DNA of 64,000 nucleotides from Rhizopus sp. PT2906 (GCA_025529335.1 JAMYHX010000162.1:17478-81477), one strand, 5' to 3'. Shown: positions 31,781 to 44,368, numbered from the stretch's first letter. Numbers and translations are program-made. Notes: generated by a model from the letters alone, not told the origin.

Positions 31781-34317
31781 TTAAGTCGTGGGCGTTTCTG
31801 GTTCTTCATTCATAAACACGCAAGAATCAAGCACACGACATTTTTCTTCACTCCAATAAATAAAGTTTTTACGTAATAAAAGGGCCCAAACATAGGGTAT
31901 AAAGAATTCGTATGCATCAGGTTCTTCTTCATATTGAAATTTGAGGTCAGGAATAGACTATATAGCAAGTTAGTCTATCTTGAATTATAATTGACTATAA
32001 CTTACCTTCATCTTTTGATTAGACCAAGTACGAGAAGCTTCTTCAATGATTGTCAACACTTCGCTTGATGAAGGTGCTTTCAGGTTGGCTTCGGATACTC
32101 TTGTACTAAAATAACTGATCACTTGGTCCAAGTTCTTTGCTGTTTCAGTTAGTCGTGGATGAGATTGAAAAGGTGTGGATATCTCTCGCTTCAAGAGTAA
32201 AGCATAGACTAACTGAAGATTATGCTTCAGACGATGGAATAGAATAGAATTAATGATTTCCAACATAAACATCAATACATCTTCGTAGACAATTGTATCC
32301 TCATTTGGTTCCTTTTCAGTCAACTTTAGATATCGCTTGGTTAGCAATTCGAATAGGCTATATAGTAATAATAATGAGATCACGACGAAAAGATTGTGCA
32401 TTTCTATATTTACCTTATCATCCTTTGCGCTGTATAAGCATGCATGTCTAGAACAGTGCTCGACATATTGGCTAAAATGGATAAACAGCTGGTATGGAGA
32501 TAGATATCCCTATGCATAGACAAATTGAGCTGCAATGTACGAATCATGACCAGGATCATGAGCCCGCCTAGAGATATGGACTTTAACAGAGGACGTTCTG
32601 TAAACCAAGTGATGTTGTGAACAGCCTATTTATTATTATTAGCCAACGGAACCTCCCCCCTTTCTAAAGAACAACTTACTATTTTCTGTATTGCATCATT
32701 ATTGACTTCATCTTGACTTAGAATAAGAAGGATCGTCATGAGAATATAGACTTGAGAATAGTTTGTCTTGCCTTCCATTGACTCATAAATCAATTTCAAG
32801 ATGGGTAAATACTAAAAAGAATATAAGTATATTTATACAAACCAACAATAATCAATACTTGCAATAATCTCTTGATCAGTCCTCGATAGTACATAAACCC
32901 TAAATGACTCATTCTCTGCCAACATCATATAAAACAACAGCATCTTTTCTTCTACATGAAGTGATTTTGTAAACATTTCAAACAGTGTCTTGAATGAGAT
33001 TAAGTGCATCTTGTGCTCGCATCCATCGATATCTGTTGATATCACTTCATTGTGCATTCAGTTATTTGTTGTTCTACAAGTCAGTACACTTACCACGATG
33101 ATCACCAAGACTAGACACAGCCTGTCTGAAACCAGAAGCCCATACTTGATACCTTTGCCTTGACTGAAATCCGAGGAGTAATAAGAGTAGCAAGCTGAGA
33201 TCAGCAACAGGCACTGTATTAGGGGACGATGCACCTTTTGAAGAGAAAAAATAGTTATAGGCCGTGTACATCACACTAGACGATTGAGGTGGAGGCTGAC
33301 TCTGCTCGATGACGTTCTCTAGCAGCCTTGCGACTACAGCATCTGTACGATGGGAAAACTTGGACATGAATATATCAAGAAAGTAATGAGAGTCTTCAAA
33401 CTTGAGTGGATGTCGCAGCTGAGTCGAGAACAGAATAAGAAATGTGTTGATAATTTCGACATAAAACTCATAACAAGAGAAACTTGCACTAAAGAAAGCG
33501 ATATGAATAAGATGTAACAGGTAGTACATCATTTACCTTGGATCCATATTCATCAACATGTATAATAGTGACTCCAACAGTTGCTCTGCTTTACATTCAT
33601 CTTTATGATCTTCTATTTGTTCCATAATTTCCTTATTTGTTAAATTATCTGCAAAATGCTTCATAAATATACGAGTCAGGAACAATGCATTAAAGGCTTC
33701 AACAGGGACAATACTAGAAAGTAAGGTATAAGATAGGGTTGTTCTATGGTTATGAATATAAGCATCACTTTTGATTACTCTGGATATTTTTGATAAATGA
33801 TTTGCTTCAACAAGTCTAATAGCTTGTCAATGAGTCTATTGAAATTACGTGTTCTCATATTGTTTGCCGCTATCAAATATATCAATGATATGATGATAAT
33901 AATAATATTAAAATGAATTTACCTAATTCGATAGATAAGCCTAGTGTTGTCATTTCCAAATCGTACATATCTTGTCTATAGAATATTTAATATGTATAAA
34001 TTGTATGGTTATCATATTTACGTTGTATGACAGATAGGATATTTCTCTGTAGAAAGAAAAGAAAAATCATAAATACGACATGTAGAACAGATGGGTCTAA
34101 TGTTGGCTAATTGTAACTGTGTGAAATAACAGCGGTGTTGTTGTTCGGTTGTAGGCGACTTGTTATGATGCCTTGTTTCCTGTTGAATAGAAAATGTCGA
34201 AAAAGTCTCTGATAATTCGACTGAATTAGGCGATGGATAGTTGGATGGTCTCTTTGAAGCACTAAATGTTCTGTTGGGAGTAGTCACCAGTGATGGTAAT
34301 TTACTTGAAGAATTCAT
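31781..34317 (-). CDS. dymeclin
   Basis: Ten exons on the minus strand (34317-34022, 33975-33923, 33869-33779, 33713-33537, 33488-33094, 33044-32863, 32811-32680, 32625-32414, 32357-32006, 31957-31781) give 688 aa; human dymeclin has 669. Matching blocks: NNMRTRNFNRLIDKLL, SLLLLLLLGFQS, YLPILKLIYESMEGK, NITWFTERPLLKSISLGGL, YLHTSCLSILANMSS, MLEIINSILF, LQLVYALLLKREI and YEFFIPYVWALLL. Known: dymeclin is a peripheral Golgi protein needed for Golgi organisation. The intron 32812-32862 has a GC donor (ATT/GCAAGT). The first 98 residues are less certain: they lack the Gly-2 myristoylation start of animal dymeclin and contain a possible unspliced acceptor (TTTCTTTCTACAG). Confidence 0.9.
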
Positions 34318-34465
34318 CACTTTTTGGTACACAAAAAAAAAAGATGGTTATAAAAAATCAAAAATCTCTTACATTATTTAAAGTTTATTTCTCTTTCTCT
34401 TTTTTTTTTTTTTTTTCTTTCTCTCTTTCTTTCTTTCTTTACTTTTTTTTTTGTCTATTAATATT

Positions 34466-37400
34466 ATGTCAAATAATATTAAGGTCGTCTGTCGTTTTCG
34501 ACCTCAAAATGCCTTAGAAATAAGAGAAGGCGGTGTACCTATTATTGAGATCGATGAGGAAGGAACTCAGATAGGACTGAAGGTAACAATATCTGTTTTG
34601 TATTAAACCCAACTAAACAAATTCTCTTTTCAGGGCAAAGACTTTCAAGGATCTTTTTCTTTTGATAAGGTGTTTGGAATGAATACACCTCAAAAAGATG
34701 TATTTGAATACTCTATCAAGACCATTGTAGATGGTAAATATAAAATGCAGCTTAGATTCACCCAACATATTTCTAAACTTTCATATCAGATGTCACGGCT
34801 GGTTATAACGGAACTGTCTTTGCATATGGTCAGACAGGCTCTGGTAAAACATTCACAATGATGGTAATTTCTTTTTTGTATATATTTTATGCATAAGTGT
34901 GTATTAAGTTTAATATAGGGTGCAGATATTGATGATGAAAACACAAAGGGTATCATTCCTCGTATTGTCGAACAGATTTTTACAAGCATCATGGCTGCAC
35001 CAAGCAATTTGGAATTCACTGTCAAAGTGTCATATATGGAAATTTATATGGAAAAAGTCCGAGATTTATTAAACCGTAAGACAATGCTTCTTTATGTATG
35101 CTTTTAGCTGACGATCATGTTATTACAGCTTCCCAGGATAATCTACCTATTCATGAAGATAAAACACATGGAGTCTATGTCAAGGGCTTACTCGAAGTCT
35201 ACGTTGGTTCATCCGACGATGTATACGAAGTCATGAGAAACGGTAGTGCCAATCGTGTGGTATCTGCTACTAACATGAACGCTGAAAGTTCTCGAAGTCA
35301 CTCGATCGTTGTCATCACCATCACACAAAAGAATATTGACACAGGGGCAGCCAAGAGTGGTAAACTCTATTTGGTTGATTTGGCAGGTTCCGAAAAGGTG
35401 GGAAAGACAGGTGCTTCCGGTCAGACATTAGAAGAAGCGAAAAAGATTAACAAGTCCCTGACTGCACTGGGTATGGTTATCAATGCATTGACGGATGGAA
35501 AGGTAAATAATAATAATAATAATACAGACTTTCTCAAGCTGACTTTATATATATATATCTAGTCAAGTCATATTCCTTACCGAGACTCCAAGTTGACCCG
35601 TATCCTGCAAGAGTCATTGGGTGGTAACTCACGCACGACTCTGATTATCAATTGTTCTCCATCGTCGTACAATGAGGCTGAGACACTCTCCACCTTACGT
35701 TTTGGTATGCGAGCCAAAACGATCAAGAACAAGGCCAAGGTCAACGCTGATCTGTCGCCTGCTGAACTTAAAGCACTACTCAAGAAGGTCAAGTCCGAGA
35801 CAGTTACCTTTAAGCAGTACATTGCTGCCTTGGAAGGCGAAGTCAGTATTTGGCGATCGGGTCAAGTGGTGCCTGAGGATAAGTGGGTGACCATGGACAA
35901 AGTCACACGAGGCGATTTTGCTTCTCTACCCCCTGCCTCTGGTTTCAAGAGTCCTTTGCCTTCTGACGACTTTTCTCGTCCAGCAACCCCTGCGATCGTG
36001 CTCGAAAAAGATGAGCGTGATGAATTCTTGAAGAGAGAAAACGAGTTGATGGATCAAATCGCCGAAAAGGAAACGGAATTGAGCAATCGAGAGAAGCTGC
36101 TCGAAAACTTGAAAGAAGAGATTGCGTATTACAAGGAGCAGGAACAGGCGGTCACGCAGGAGAACCAGGTCATGACGTCTGAACTGAATGAGTTGCGTCT
36201 GCAGCTACAAAAGATATCCTTTGAAAGTAAAGAAAATGCCATCACTGTCGACTCGTTAAAGGAAGCGAACCAGGAACTCATGTCCGAATTGGAGGAACTT
36301 AAGAAGAACTTGGCCGAGATACGCAACGCTCAAACCAAGGCTACTCAGAGCGACAAGGAAAGAAAGAAGGCTGAAAAGATGGCCCAGATCATGTCTGGCT
36401 TCGAGGTGTCCAATGAGATGAATGAAAAGGAACGTCAGATCAGAGACGCTCTTGTCAAACTCGAGTTGGATGGAAACGGTCTTAGTGTTGAAGAACTCGT
36501 TTCCTTACGCCGTGATTTGTCTGATTCTCGTGCGCTCGTTGAGCAACATACCAAGACGATCGACGACTTGACCCAGGAAAAGAAATTGATCGAACAAAAG
36601 AAGACAGAACTCGAGAGTCGATTTGCTAACCTTGAGCAAGAATATGAAGAGTTGCTGGATAAGACAATCGCTGAAGAAGAAGCACAAATTCAAAAGAGTG
36701 CTGATATTGATGAAACAATCAGTGCTCTTAAAGTATGTAGCTTTGTTAAAGTGATATTTCTTTACTCATTTAAATTATATAGTCCAAATTAGAGCAACAG
36801 TACATGTCCAAGAAGGAGGCTCAACAGAGAGAAATTGATGAACTCAAGCAGCAACTGGAGCAAAAGACAAATGAACACACTAGATTAAGCACTACTATCA
36901 ATGATTTGAAGTCAGTCAATGATCAACTCCAGGTATAAAAAAAAAAAAAAAAAAGCAATAGCGAATGCTTTTCATACTTATGCAACATCTTTCTTAGACT
37001 GCTCTAACCGAACAAGCACGCAAAGAACCTGCGGATATAAGCGAAAAGGAAAAGGACCTTGAGCGTATGAGAAAGAGTATGGCACAACAGTTGGCCGATT
37101 TTGAAATGATGAAGAAGGCTCTTATGAGAGATCTTCAAAGCCGCTGTGAGAAGGTAGTTGAATTGGAGATGTCTTTGGACGAAACCCGTGAACAATACAA
37201 TAATGTGCTAAGAGCCAGCAACAATAAGCGACAACAAAAGAATATGGCCTTCCTCGTTCGTGACTTGGAACACTTGGCTAACGTTCAAAAGCAGGTAAGA
37301 TAAAGATTAAAACAAAAAACTGAGAAAACAAGAGAAATATTGACCATGAAAAAAGCTTGTTGAACAAAATAGCTCTCTTAAAAAGGAAGTTGCATTGGCA

Positions 37401-37733
37401 GAGCGTAAACTGATTGCTAGAAATGAACGTATTCAAAGTTTAGAAACCTTACTGGGAGAAGCACAAGAGAAACTACTCCATCAGAACCAAAAGTTCGAAG
37501 CTCAACTTCAAACAGTACGAGACAGATTAGGACAAGCAAAACTTCAGAAATCGAACCAACCTTCTTTGCAGGCATTATCTCTAAGTAGAATAGCTAAACC
37601 ATTAAGAGGGGGTGGAGTTGTTGTTGATGCTAATAATAATACAAATGAAGGAGAAAAGCGTGACACTAATACTACTAATACTAACAATAAGCGTACTTCA
37701 TGGATGCCATTTATGAATGCCACACGCTCTTAA
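34466..37733 (+). CDS. conventional kinesin (kinesin-1) heavy chain
   Basis: Nine exons (34466-34582, 34634-34733, 34790-34863, 34919-35075, 35129-35502, 35563-36732, 36783-36932, 36998-37294, 37356-37733) give 938 aa, close to Neurospora kinesin. The motor domain starts MSNNIKVVCRFRPQN, with P-loop AYGQTGSGKTFTM, switch I NAESSRSHS, switch II LVDLAGSEKVGKTGA and neck region LRFGMRAKTIKNKAKVN. A coiled-coil stalk follows and the tail carries the autoinhibitory IAK motif (RIAKPLRGGG). The Neurospora-type fungal stalk is present. Known: carries vesicles and dynein to hyphal tips. A second possible acceptor 21 nt upstream of exon 5 (35107) would add 7 residues in frame. The gene is divergent from dymeclin. 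Confidence 0.97.
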
Positions 37734-38399
37734 TAAGATAAAGGCAGCATATCCCCCCCCTTACTATAACTATACACATACCTTTTTTATTATACGTGTT
37801 GATGAATAAAAGTAGCTGTTTAAACTTGACAAGCTTTTGTTTCTAGAGTGATAATGCACTCTATGATCCAACTCTCTTAACAACTGGATTGAATAGTAAA
37901 GAATAATGCTGACTGCTTTCTCTAATTATATTTTTACAAAGAGGTAATTCTTCGTATGCCAAGAGCCAGCGATCTCAACAACTATAAGTCTACTGGCTAA
38001 AGTAGTTTATTCACTGTTAACAAGTGGGTTCTTTATGTTAATGACGAGGAGAAAAGCTTTGTAAATTATGATACTAATTTAAATCAATGGCATGTTTGAT
38101 CACAGCCTGCTTACATGCAAGTATCTTTGGTATTTCATTGATGTGGACTATTAACTTTCTTGGGAGTAGTTGTGATTCCCATATTTACATCAACTGTTCT
38201 ATACATCGCACCATCAAATTTAACGAGTTTTTCAAAGTGAATATTATGTCCTATTGCAAAAAGGGGGGTTTAGTATAAGATATAACTAAATAAGGCATAT
38301 TCTTAACATAGCATGTCATACAAAACATTTTATCAGCTTCACTCTCCTTCATAGCTTTTATTATATTATTATACAACTTTTCAATGTTTTTTGTATTTT
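37734..38399. other. spacer downstream of kinesin
   Basis: About 670 bp; a polyadenylation-type AATAAAAG lies about 70 bp after the stop. The rest is AT-rich with no supported gene. Confidence 0.5.
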
Positions 38400-38803
38400 T
38401 TACGCGCACCAGAAGGAGCTAATAGCTTGTGATGTCGTCAACGAGGCTTTTCAATATGTAGTGCCACATTAAGCTTGTTCAGGAAAAGACGTCTTTCCAT
38501 GTTCGCGGATGTAGAATACGAATTTATCTTGAATTGTTTATTTGCAAGAAGAGGTAAAAAAACGAATTTTTATATTTTTTATTCTAGTTTTATGTTGTCA
38601 GTTCGATCAACAGAGAACCAATATCAACCACATGTATTACGATAACATTTTACAACAAAATATATTTTACTGAACAACCTTAGATTATATAGAGATTTTG
38701 GTAGTGTGAAGTTGCATAGTGACCCCACATGTAGTGCCTGGAAGAAGTGTCTGAAGCATTAGCCTATTTTCTGGTGCATTTTCTAGTACATGTAGTTTTG
38801 GCC
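38400..38803. mobile_element. diverged second copy of the MITE family
   Basis: The middle (about 38571-38610) matches the element at 7.0-7.35 kb almost exactly (TATTCTAGTTTTATGTTGTC), and the right end carries TAGCCTATTTTCTGGTGCAT followed by GTAGTTTTGGCC. The left end is degenerate: GCGCACCAGAAGGAGCTAAT resembles the inverted end but lacks its first bases. No coding capacity. Confidence 0.6.
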
Positions 38804-39198
38804 GGTATTTTCAATATAAAAAAGAATAAAAAGACAATAGCAAAAGTCATTTCAAAAAACATATTTATTTATTAAAGATTATTCCCAAAAGCCAATGTTT
38901 GCAAAGAAAACCTAAAGGAGAAGGAAAAAAAAGGGTCAGCAGTGATGCCAAAAGACTTCTAAAGGTTCTGATTGCTGCTGTGACGACATTCTTCAGGTCG
39001 GCCAGTGACCATTAGAACAGGGACCAGGCACCCATAAAAACCATCAAATACCAGAGCAGCCTGCAAAGACCCGCAGTAGCAGACGTACCGTTGGGGTATG
39101 CATTAGCTGAGCCTTGTCAATTGTTAACTAGCTTATGTGCCCCACTGCGCCAGCCAGACAGCAGGAAGCATCATCAACAATCTGCCACAGCTGTGATC
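38804..39198. other. unassigned accessory sequence
   Basis: About 400 bp, noticeably less AT-rich than the surroundings from about 38930 on; probably the continuation of the dispersed repeat that follows, but its partner copy runs out of the window so I cannot test this. Confidence 0.35.
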
Positions 39199-39985
39199 TC
39201 AGATAACTAGCTCCCAGCTAACTACTAGCCCCCTGTAAAGATTCCAATCGAATGCACATAACTCTCCTTTTGGCTGCCTGAAAGCCTCCAGTTGAGTGAT
39301 GAAACGAACGACCGTTGTCAGTCCAGGACACGTGTTGAGCATCATAGAAAGAGATTGGATAGAGATCCTTGAACACACAATCATCGCCTTACTGAGTAAG
39401 TTTTATAAAAAAAACTTACATTGACCAAAGAGAACAACCAACGAGAACAACCAAAAGAGTCACCAAAAGAGCCACCAAAGAGAACAACCAAAAGAGCCAC
39501 CAAAAGGAACCAAAAGAGCCACCAAAAGGAACCAAAAGAGTATAAAAAAAAAGTATAAAGAGAAAAGAAAGAGAGAAAAAGGAATGAAAGCAAATTTCTC
39601 TCTTTTTATACCCTTTTCTAAGTTATGTGAGGTTATTGTTTTTAATAAATAAGGTTTTACTCCTTTCAAGAAAATAAGGTTTACATTCACACTTTTGTTT
39701 ATTTCTCAAGTGTTTCATGACTCTTTGCCTATCTTCTTTATACTTTTTATATTCATTCAGATTGCTGCTTGAATATATATTTTAATGAAGTTGTTCACTT
39801 CTCTTTTTATATAGTAAAAAGACTAAAAGGCACTAAATTAAATGCATCCTTTGTTTATATCGCGCGCCTTTGGGCTTATTTCCTAGACTTGATCACACAC
39901 ACTATTGTGTTACTTTGCCAGACCCTTTTTTTTTTCTCTTTGACTTTTTGCAAGTAAAGGCTAGATAAATACTATTTTTTAGTAG
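39199..39985 (-). repeat. dispersed element, left copy of an inverted pair
   Basis: The reverse complement of this stretch matches 63339-64000 nearly base for base over the part visible in both, including a TATAAAAAGAG promoter-like box, a pyrimidine block, a tandem array of GGTTCCTTTTGGTGG/GGTTGTTCTCTTT units and a GTAAGTTTT..AAAACTTAC palindrome. One frame inside (39384-39199, minus) reads MIVCSRISIQSLSMMLN and is shared by the other copy. I do not recognise the class; an LTR or a gene-like element with its own promoter are both possible. Confidence 0.75.
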
Positions 39986-40560
39986 TTGTTATATGAAATA
40001 ATAGTCTTGTATAAAGAAATGAAGCAAGTTATGCATAAATCAAAAGATTAGCACACCAAAAATGGTAATAGCAAATGATAAACGCACTCTGAAGCTTTGT
40101 TAACCCATAGCTTTATTTTAAACAAGTCTAGACACAGACATCAGGGAAGGTCAGGATACGCACTATAGGCCATCAAATAGGTTGTAACAGATGAAGGCAT
40201 GGTTTCTAGATGCTCTAAATATCGTAATACATATTGTTATATGCGGTTTATCCGCTCTCGTACCTGTCATCATGACGCCTCCAGATCGATTAATAAGCAC
40301 CTTGTTTATATACAGTTCATCGCATAGGCCACACAAGGGACATAGCGGTCTTTGGTCTTTCGCAAATTCGCATTACCTAATGAAGTAGATGGTCGCAATG
40401 ACGGTACTTTGTTTATCCTCTTTTTCCTGGTATCCACATTGTTCTCTGAATGTGATTTATTACTGTGCAAGTAATAACAGTATTTGATTGCTGAAAGCGG
40501 TGAAATGACTGATTTCGTTTACTTTCAGGAATTCATACTCACTAAACACAAGCACTGTTT
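39986..40560. other. unassigned accessory sequence
   Basis: About 570 bp between the dispersed element and the LINE relic. No supported frame. Confidence 0.4.
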
Positions 40561-41112
40561 CATATGGCTTCTCTTACTGAGATTAATTTATTTCTCTATG
40601 ATTTCCTTACGGTTGAATATGTAGCAAAGAATTCTTTATCAAACGCTTCCAGCTTCTCCAGAATAATTGAAGAACAAGGCAGTTAAAAAAAGCTACAAGG
40701 CTAGCAGAGTCACATCCTTCGTCAATATAAACATTACAACTTTTTGTCTTTGCTATTGCCGAGCATCGAAACATAAATAGGCAATCTCCAAGACGAAATA
40801 GCTGAAATTGAGAGCCTCAAAGCAGAAATAATTTGGTTGGAACAAAGCCAGAAATCACTCGGATTTATTAAACACTTGATCAAAACACGGGAATCTCAAC
40901 GTTATATTCCTGTCCTGTATCATCCTGAGAGTAGTGATCCATGCCTCAACCAATCAAGCAGACAGGTCGCCGCTGAGTATTTCTACACCCAGCTGCACTC
41001 ACCTCATCCAGTGGATGGACTAGCTCTAGACCAACTTCTGATACACCTACCAGAGTTCCTATGTCTTACAGAAGATCAGCATAATGCTCTGTTCACCTCG
41101 ATAATCATATAA
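40561..41112 (+). pseudogene. decayed non-LTR (LINE-type) retrotransposon fragment
   Basis: An upstream piece (about 40561-40686) and a 91-codon frame (40837-41112) carry EQSQKSLGFIKHLIKTRESQ, then HPESSDPCLN, then AAEYFYTQLHSPHPVDG and LIHLPEFLCLTEDQHNAL. Known: in LINE ORF2 the linker between endonuclease and reverse transcriptase has the pattern G-E-x-S..F..L..R, then A-x-x-F-Y-x-x-L-Y-x-x-x-x-x-D and later pit.eEi. The order and spacing fit this. Stops between pieces and the missing RT core show that it is dead. Confidence 0.5.
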
Positions 41113-43197
41113 GAGATTATATTTTATGTAGTTTAATACTGAAACATGCATATACAACTATATCAATGTGATATTGGAATTATGAAGTAATAAAAAAAAA
41201 AAACATAAAGGTCGAATTCTTTTTATTACATTGTATGTTAGTTCAAGACGAAGAAGATGTAGCTAATGTAACGTGTGTCTTATTTTACAAGAATAAATGT
41301 GGTCAATGTCTAGTGAATTACAATATATGACGCGTTATCAACTACTATAGACTACAGATATCATGAATTACTGTTATGGACTTAATATGAGCTATTATGT
41401 TAACATTTAAGATGACTTTGTCTTGTGTATGAAACATATTGCTTATTTGACGACAGAAGATGTAATCTTCTTTGACATAAACATAAAAATACGACAAATG
41501 ATGCCATCTGTGGCCAAGAGACTTCGTTATGCAGATATCAGGACGTTGCACGGATGTATTGGTAGAATTTTTCTTAGCTTCAAGATATCTAGTATTGGTC
41601 AAGCAGGCCAGACAAGAACGTTTCAATGAACAGTGAACATGGCTCAGTTTCGTTGACATCCTCTCGTATAGCAGCCCTGAGTAGTTTCTGACTTAAACCA
41701 CAAATAGCCTTGGTAAACCTTTGTTCTGCAGCTTGGGGGAGCATTGCCTTTTTTGGATTTTCCAGTGTCCTTAGTATTACCCTACACAATTACCTTGTTA
41801 CCAAGAAATAATGATTCAACCATTATTTTTCTATACTGAATTGCAAAAAAATCTTATCAAGAAGCATACAACAGGAGCTTCAAGTTGTTTCAACAACTTG
41901 AATTGTTTGTGATTGCTATATAGCCATGGTAATAACAAACACGGAAGAACCACTTTATCAGGGGGCGGAGTCACTGTAAAGATGAGGATTGGCTATTTTA
42001 GTGATAAATAAGATAACATAAATGGCGTTCAACAATATGGTTCAGCTAATATAAATCAGCCATATTAAACATCTGAATACTAATAATACAATTCGCGCAA
42101 TTGAATTATCACGTATGCTCAATGACAAGTGCAAGATAAAAGTGTTCATGCAGTTGATAAAATGTATTCCTCTTATTACTCGTAAGCAACTCAAAGTAGA
42201 GTACGTCACTAGAGTGTTTCTCAGGTATATAATCTGTTCAAGGCTTTACTGAATTGGTCAATTTTCTTCTTGCCCAACTTCAACATGGATAACCGCTCAG
42301 TCAATGTAAGCTGGGTTCAGACTGTAATATTAATTTCAAGAAAAAAGAAGTTCATTTCATATACGGTTAATCTACTCACTCCGTCTAAAAGGCACTTCAT
42401 ATGGGCCAATGGTTCAAGCATTAATAATAGAAACAGAAGAGATTAACGTGTTCCTAGCTATCTGTTTCATTTATTAATTTTACTCCTTTAATATCAGCTT
42501 TAGCCTGTAGTACATTTGAATCATACGTTAATGACTTGAGATATGCTAAACACCGACATCAATATAATATAGCTGCTATTTTAAAAGATGTTTACAATGA
42601 TATGACAGTACAGTAACAGAGCAATCCAACATGCTTAAGGTAATCCAGCATTTTCATTGGTTGTTATGGGAAGCCAACAAAGGAATATTTTTTCAGGAGC
42701 AAAAAAAATGGAAGGGCAAATTGCACGTCAGTGATGATCGGGTCAATTATTTATAATGAACCTTGAGCACAATGTTACAAAAAAAAAGGAGTATATATAT
42801 CTTAATTTCTAACTTTTTTATTATTGATCTGCCCTTTTTCTCAAACAAATGGGGTGAATTAACTCCATTTCACATAATGAGTACACCTTAAATAAGAATG
42901 CATCTATTCTTCAATAAGAAATAGAGACAAAGGGGGTGGAAGGAGGGGTTAAGTCAATGACTCCATATGTCCAGTCAGCCTATATGCCAAACGTCACACT
43001 CGGTTCTGTTAACAATGATTGTAATAATGCTTATTTTTATTGTCAAAAGACATGTCAATACAATGATTTATCTTTACAGCTAATTTATCACATCGGCCTT
43101 TACACAAACAAACATAAACAGATACACAAAAAGCAATCACCAAAACTCATCAGGATATTGTTTAACAGGAGAAATCGAGTTATTGACTAATTCAATG
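41113..43197. other. accessory region with ORF debris
   Basis: About 2.1 kb. A minus-strand frame (41789-41589: MLPQAAEQRFTKAICGLSQK) and a plus-strand stretch near 42.08-42.24 kb (IELSRMLNDKCKIKVFMQLI) look like former coding sequence but are broken and unrecognised. The rest is AT-rich with no gene supported. Confidence 0.35.
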
Positions 43198-44022
43198 TCA
43201 AACAAGAGTGAATGATGCAAACAGATCCTTTTTACCTTCGGCAGAACTCTCGGATTGACCACGTTGATATGGGTTTATAACCGGGCCATTATGTAATTGA
43301 TAAAAATGAGAAGGGTAAAGGAAAGAGACTGGATCATCTGCAAAGATAGGATAAAGAGCATCCAGGATGTTGAATTGAGTAGCCAATGTCTTTGCTCGAG
43401 CAAAAGGGATCCTGTAAATTATGAATAAACATGGCGTGATGTCTATAGAAACTCTATACTCACCAGACACCTTTTAAATGCATTGCTCCTACCTTGACAA
43501 CGACTCTCCCTCTTTCATTCTTTAATATGCCATCTCGTTTACCACGAGACATACCAGCCACATTCAATAATTTGGTACCATTAATCATGTTGTTGTCTAA
43601 ATAGCGACATAAGCATGACATGTGACACATGTCCTTTAATATTACCTTGACGACGAGCTACACAAATCCCTCGAGTGTCGACCTGGTAACATAGCGTGCT
43701 CTCATCCTCCCACAATGTTGCTGTCAATCGAGGCCTATGCATTCTAGGCGGGTAAGGACTATATTGCAAATGGGAATGTACAGGTGGAAGAGCAGGCAAA
43801 GTAGCTCGAACAAGTGGTCCTGACCAACGTTCCTGCCAATGTTCTTTGTCTAACTTTTGCATCAGGATAACAATGAAACGTCAAACGATCAAAGGAAAAA
43901 AAAAAATACTTACCATCTGTCACTGATTCTGATACTGCTGATGAGGCACTTGCTGATGAAGATGAAGTAGAATCCAATGATACCAGCATTGAATGAGTTT
44001 CATCTTGGTTTTTTCGTTGCAT
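43198..44022 (-). CDS. APSES-domain (StuA/Efg1-type) transcription factor
   Basis: Exons 44022-43914, 43849-43646, 43596-43464 and 43411-43198 give 219 aa. After a Ser/Ala-rich N-terminus, the APSES DNA-binding domain spans about residues 70-190: RLTATLWEDESTLCYQVDTR, GICVARRQDNNMINGTKLLN, VAGMSRGKRDGILKNERGRV, MHLKGVWIPFARAKTLATQF, ILDALYPIF. These are the StuA/Asm1/Efg1 signature segments. Known: such factors control hyphal development and sporulation. The protein is short and has almost nothing after the APSES domain. An in-frame ATG at 44076 would add 18 residues. Exon 2 starts at the second of two close AGs, because only it gives DKEHWQERW in frame. Confidence 0.92.
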
Positions 44023-44336
44023 TTTTGTTTTTGTCACTGAAAAAGAAAAGGATAAAGAAGGACAAACAAGGAACATGTTCTTATATTCTCTTTATACGCC
44101 GATGTATTATAAATCAACCGAAATCTACAGCCACACATCTTTACGGTATTGTTGTTAACCGAATAATAGAACCGAGACAAAAGAAAGGCTGATCAATAAT
44201 AGTTATTTGTGTAACATTTATGAGAAAGGAGTGTGTGTGGACAAGAAAAGAGTGGAAAGAGCGACAGAGGGGAATGAAAAAGGGGATACAATAGAACAAG
44301 GAATTTTCTTTCCTCTCTCTCTCTCTCTCTTTTTTT

Positions 44337-44368
<32 letters not shown>

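Noticed and set aside
35098..35128. Separate start codon for kinesin at 35098
   Set aside because: It lies inside an intron; the motor domain is continuous across exons from 34466.
42936..43190. 84-codon frame before the APSES gene
   Set aside because: Overlaps the 3' flank of the minus-strand gene and has no coding signature.
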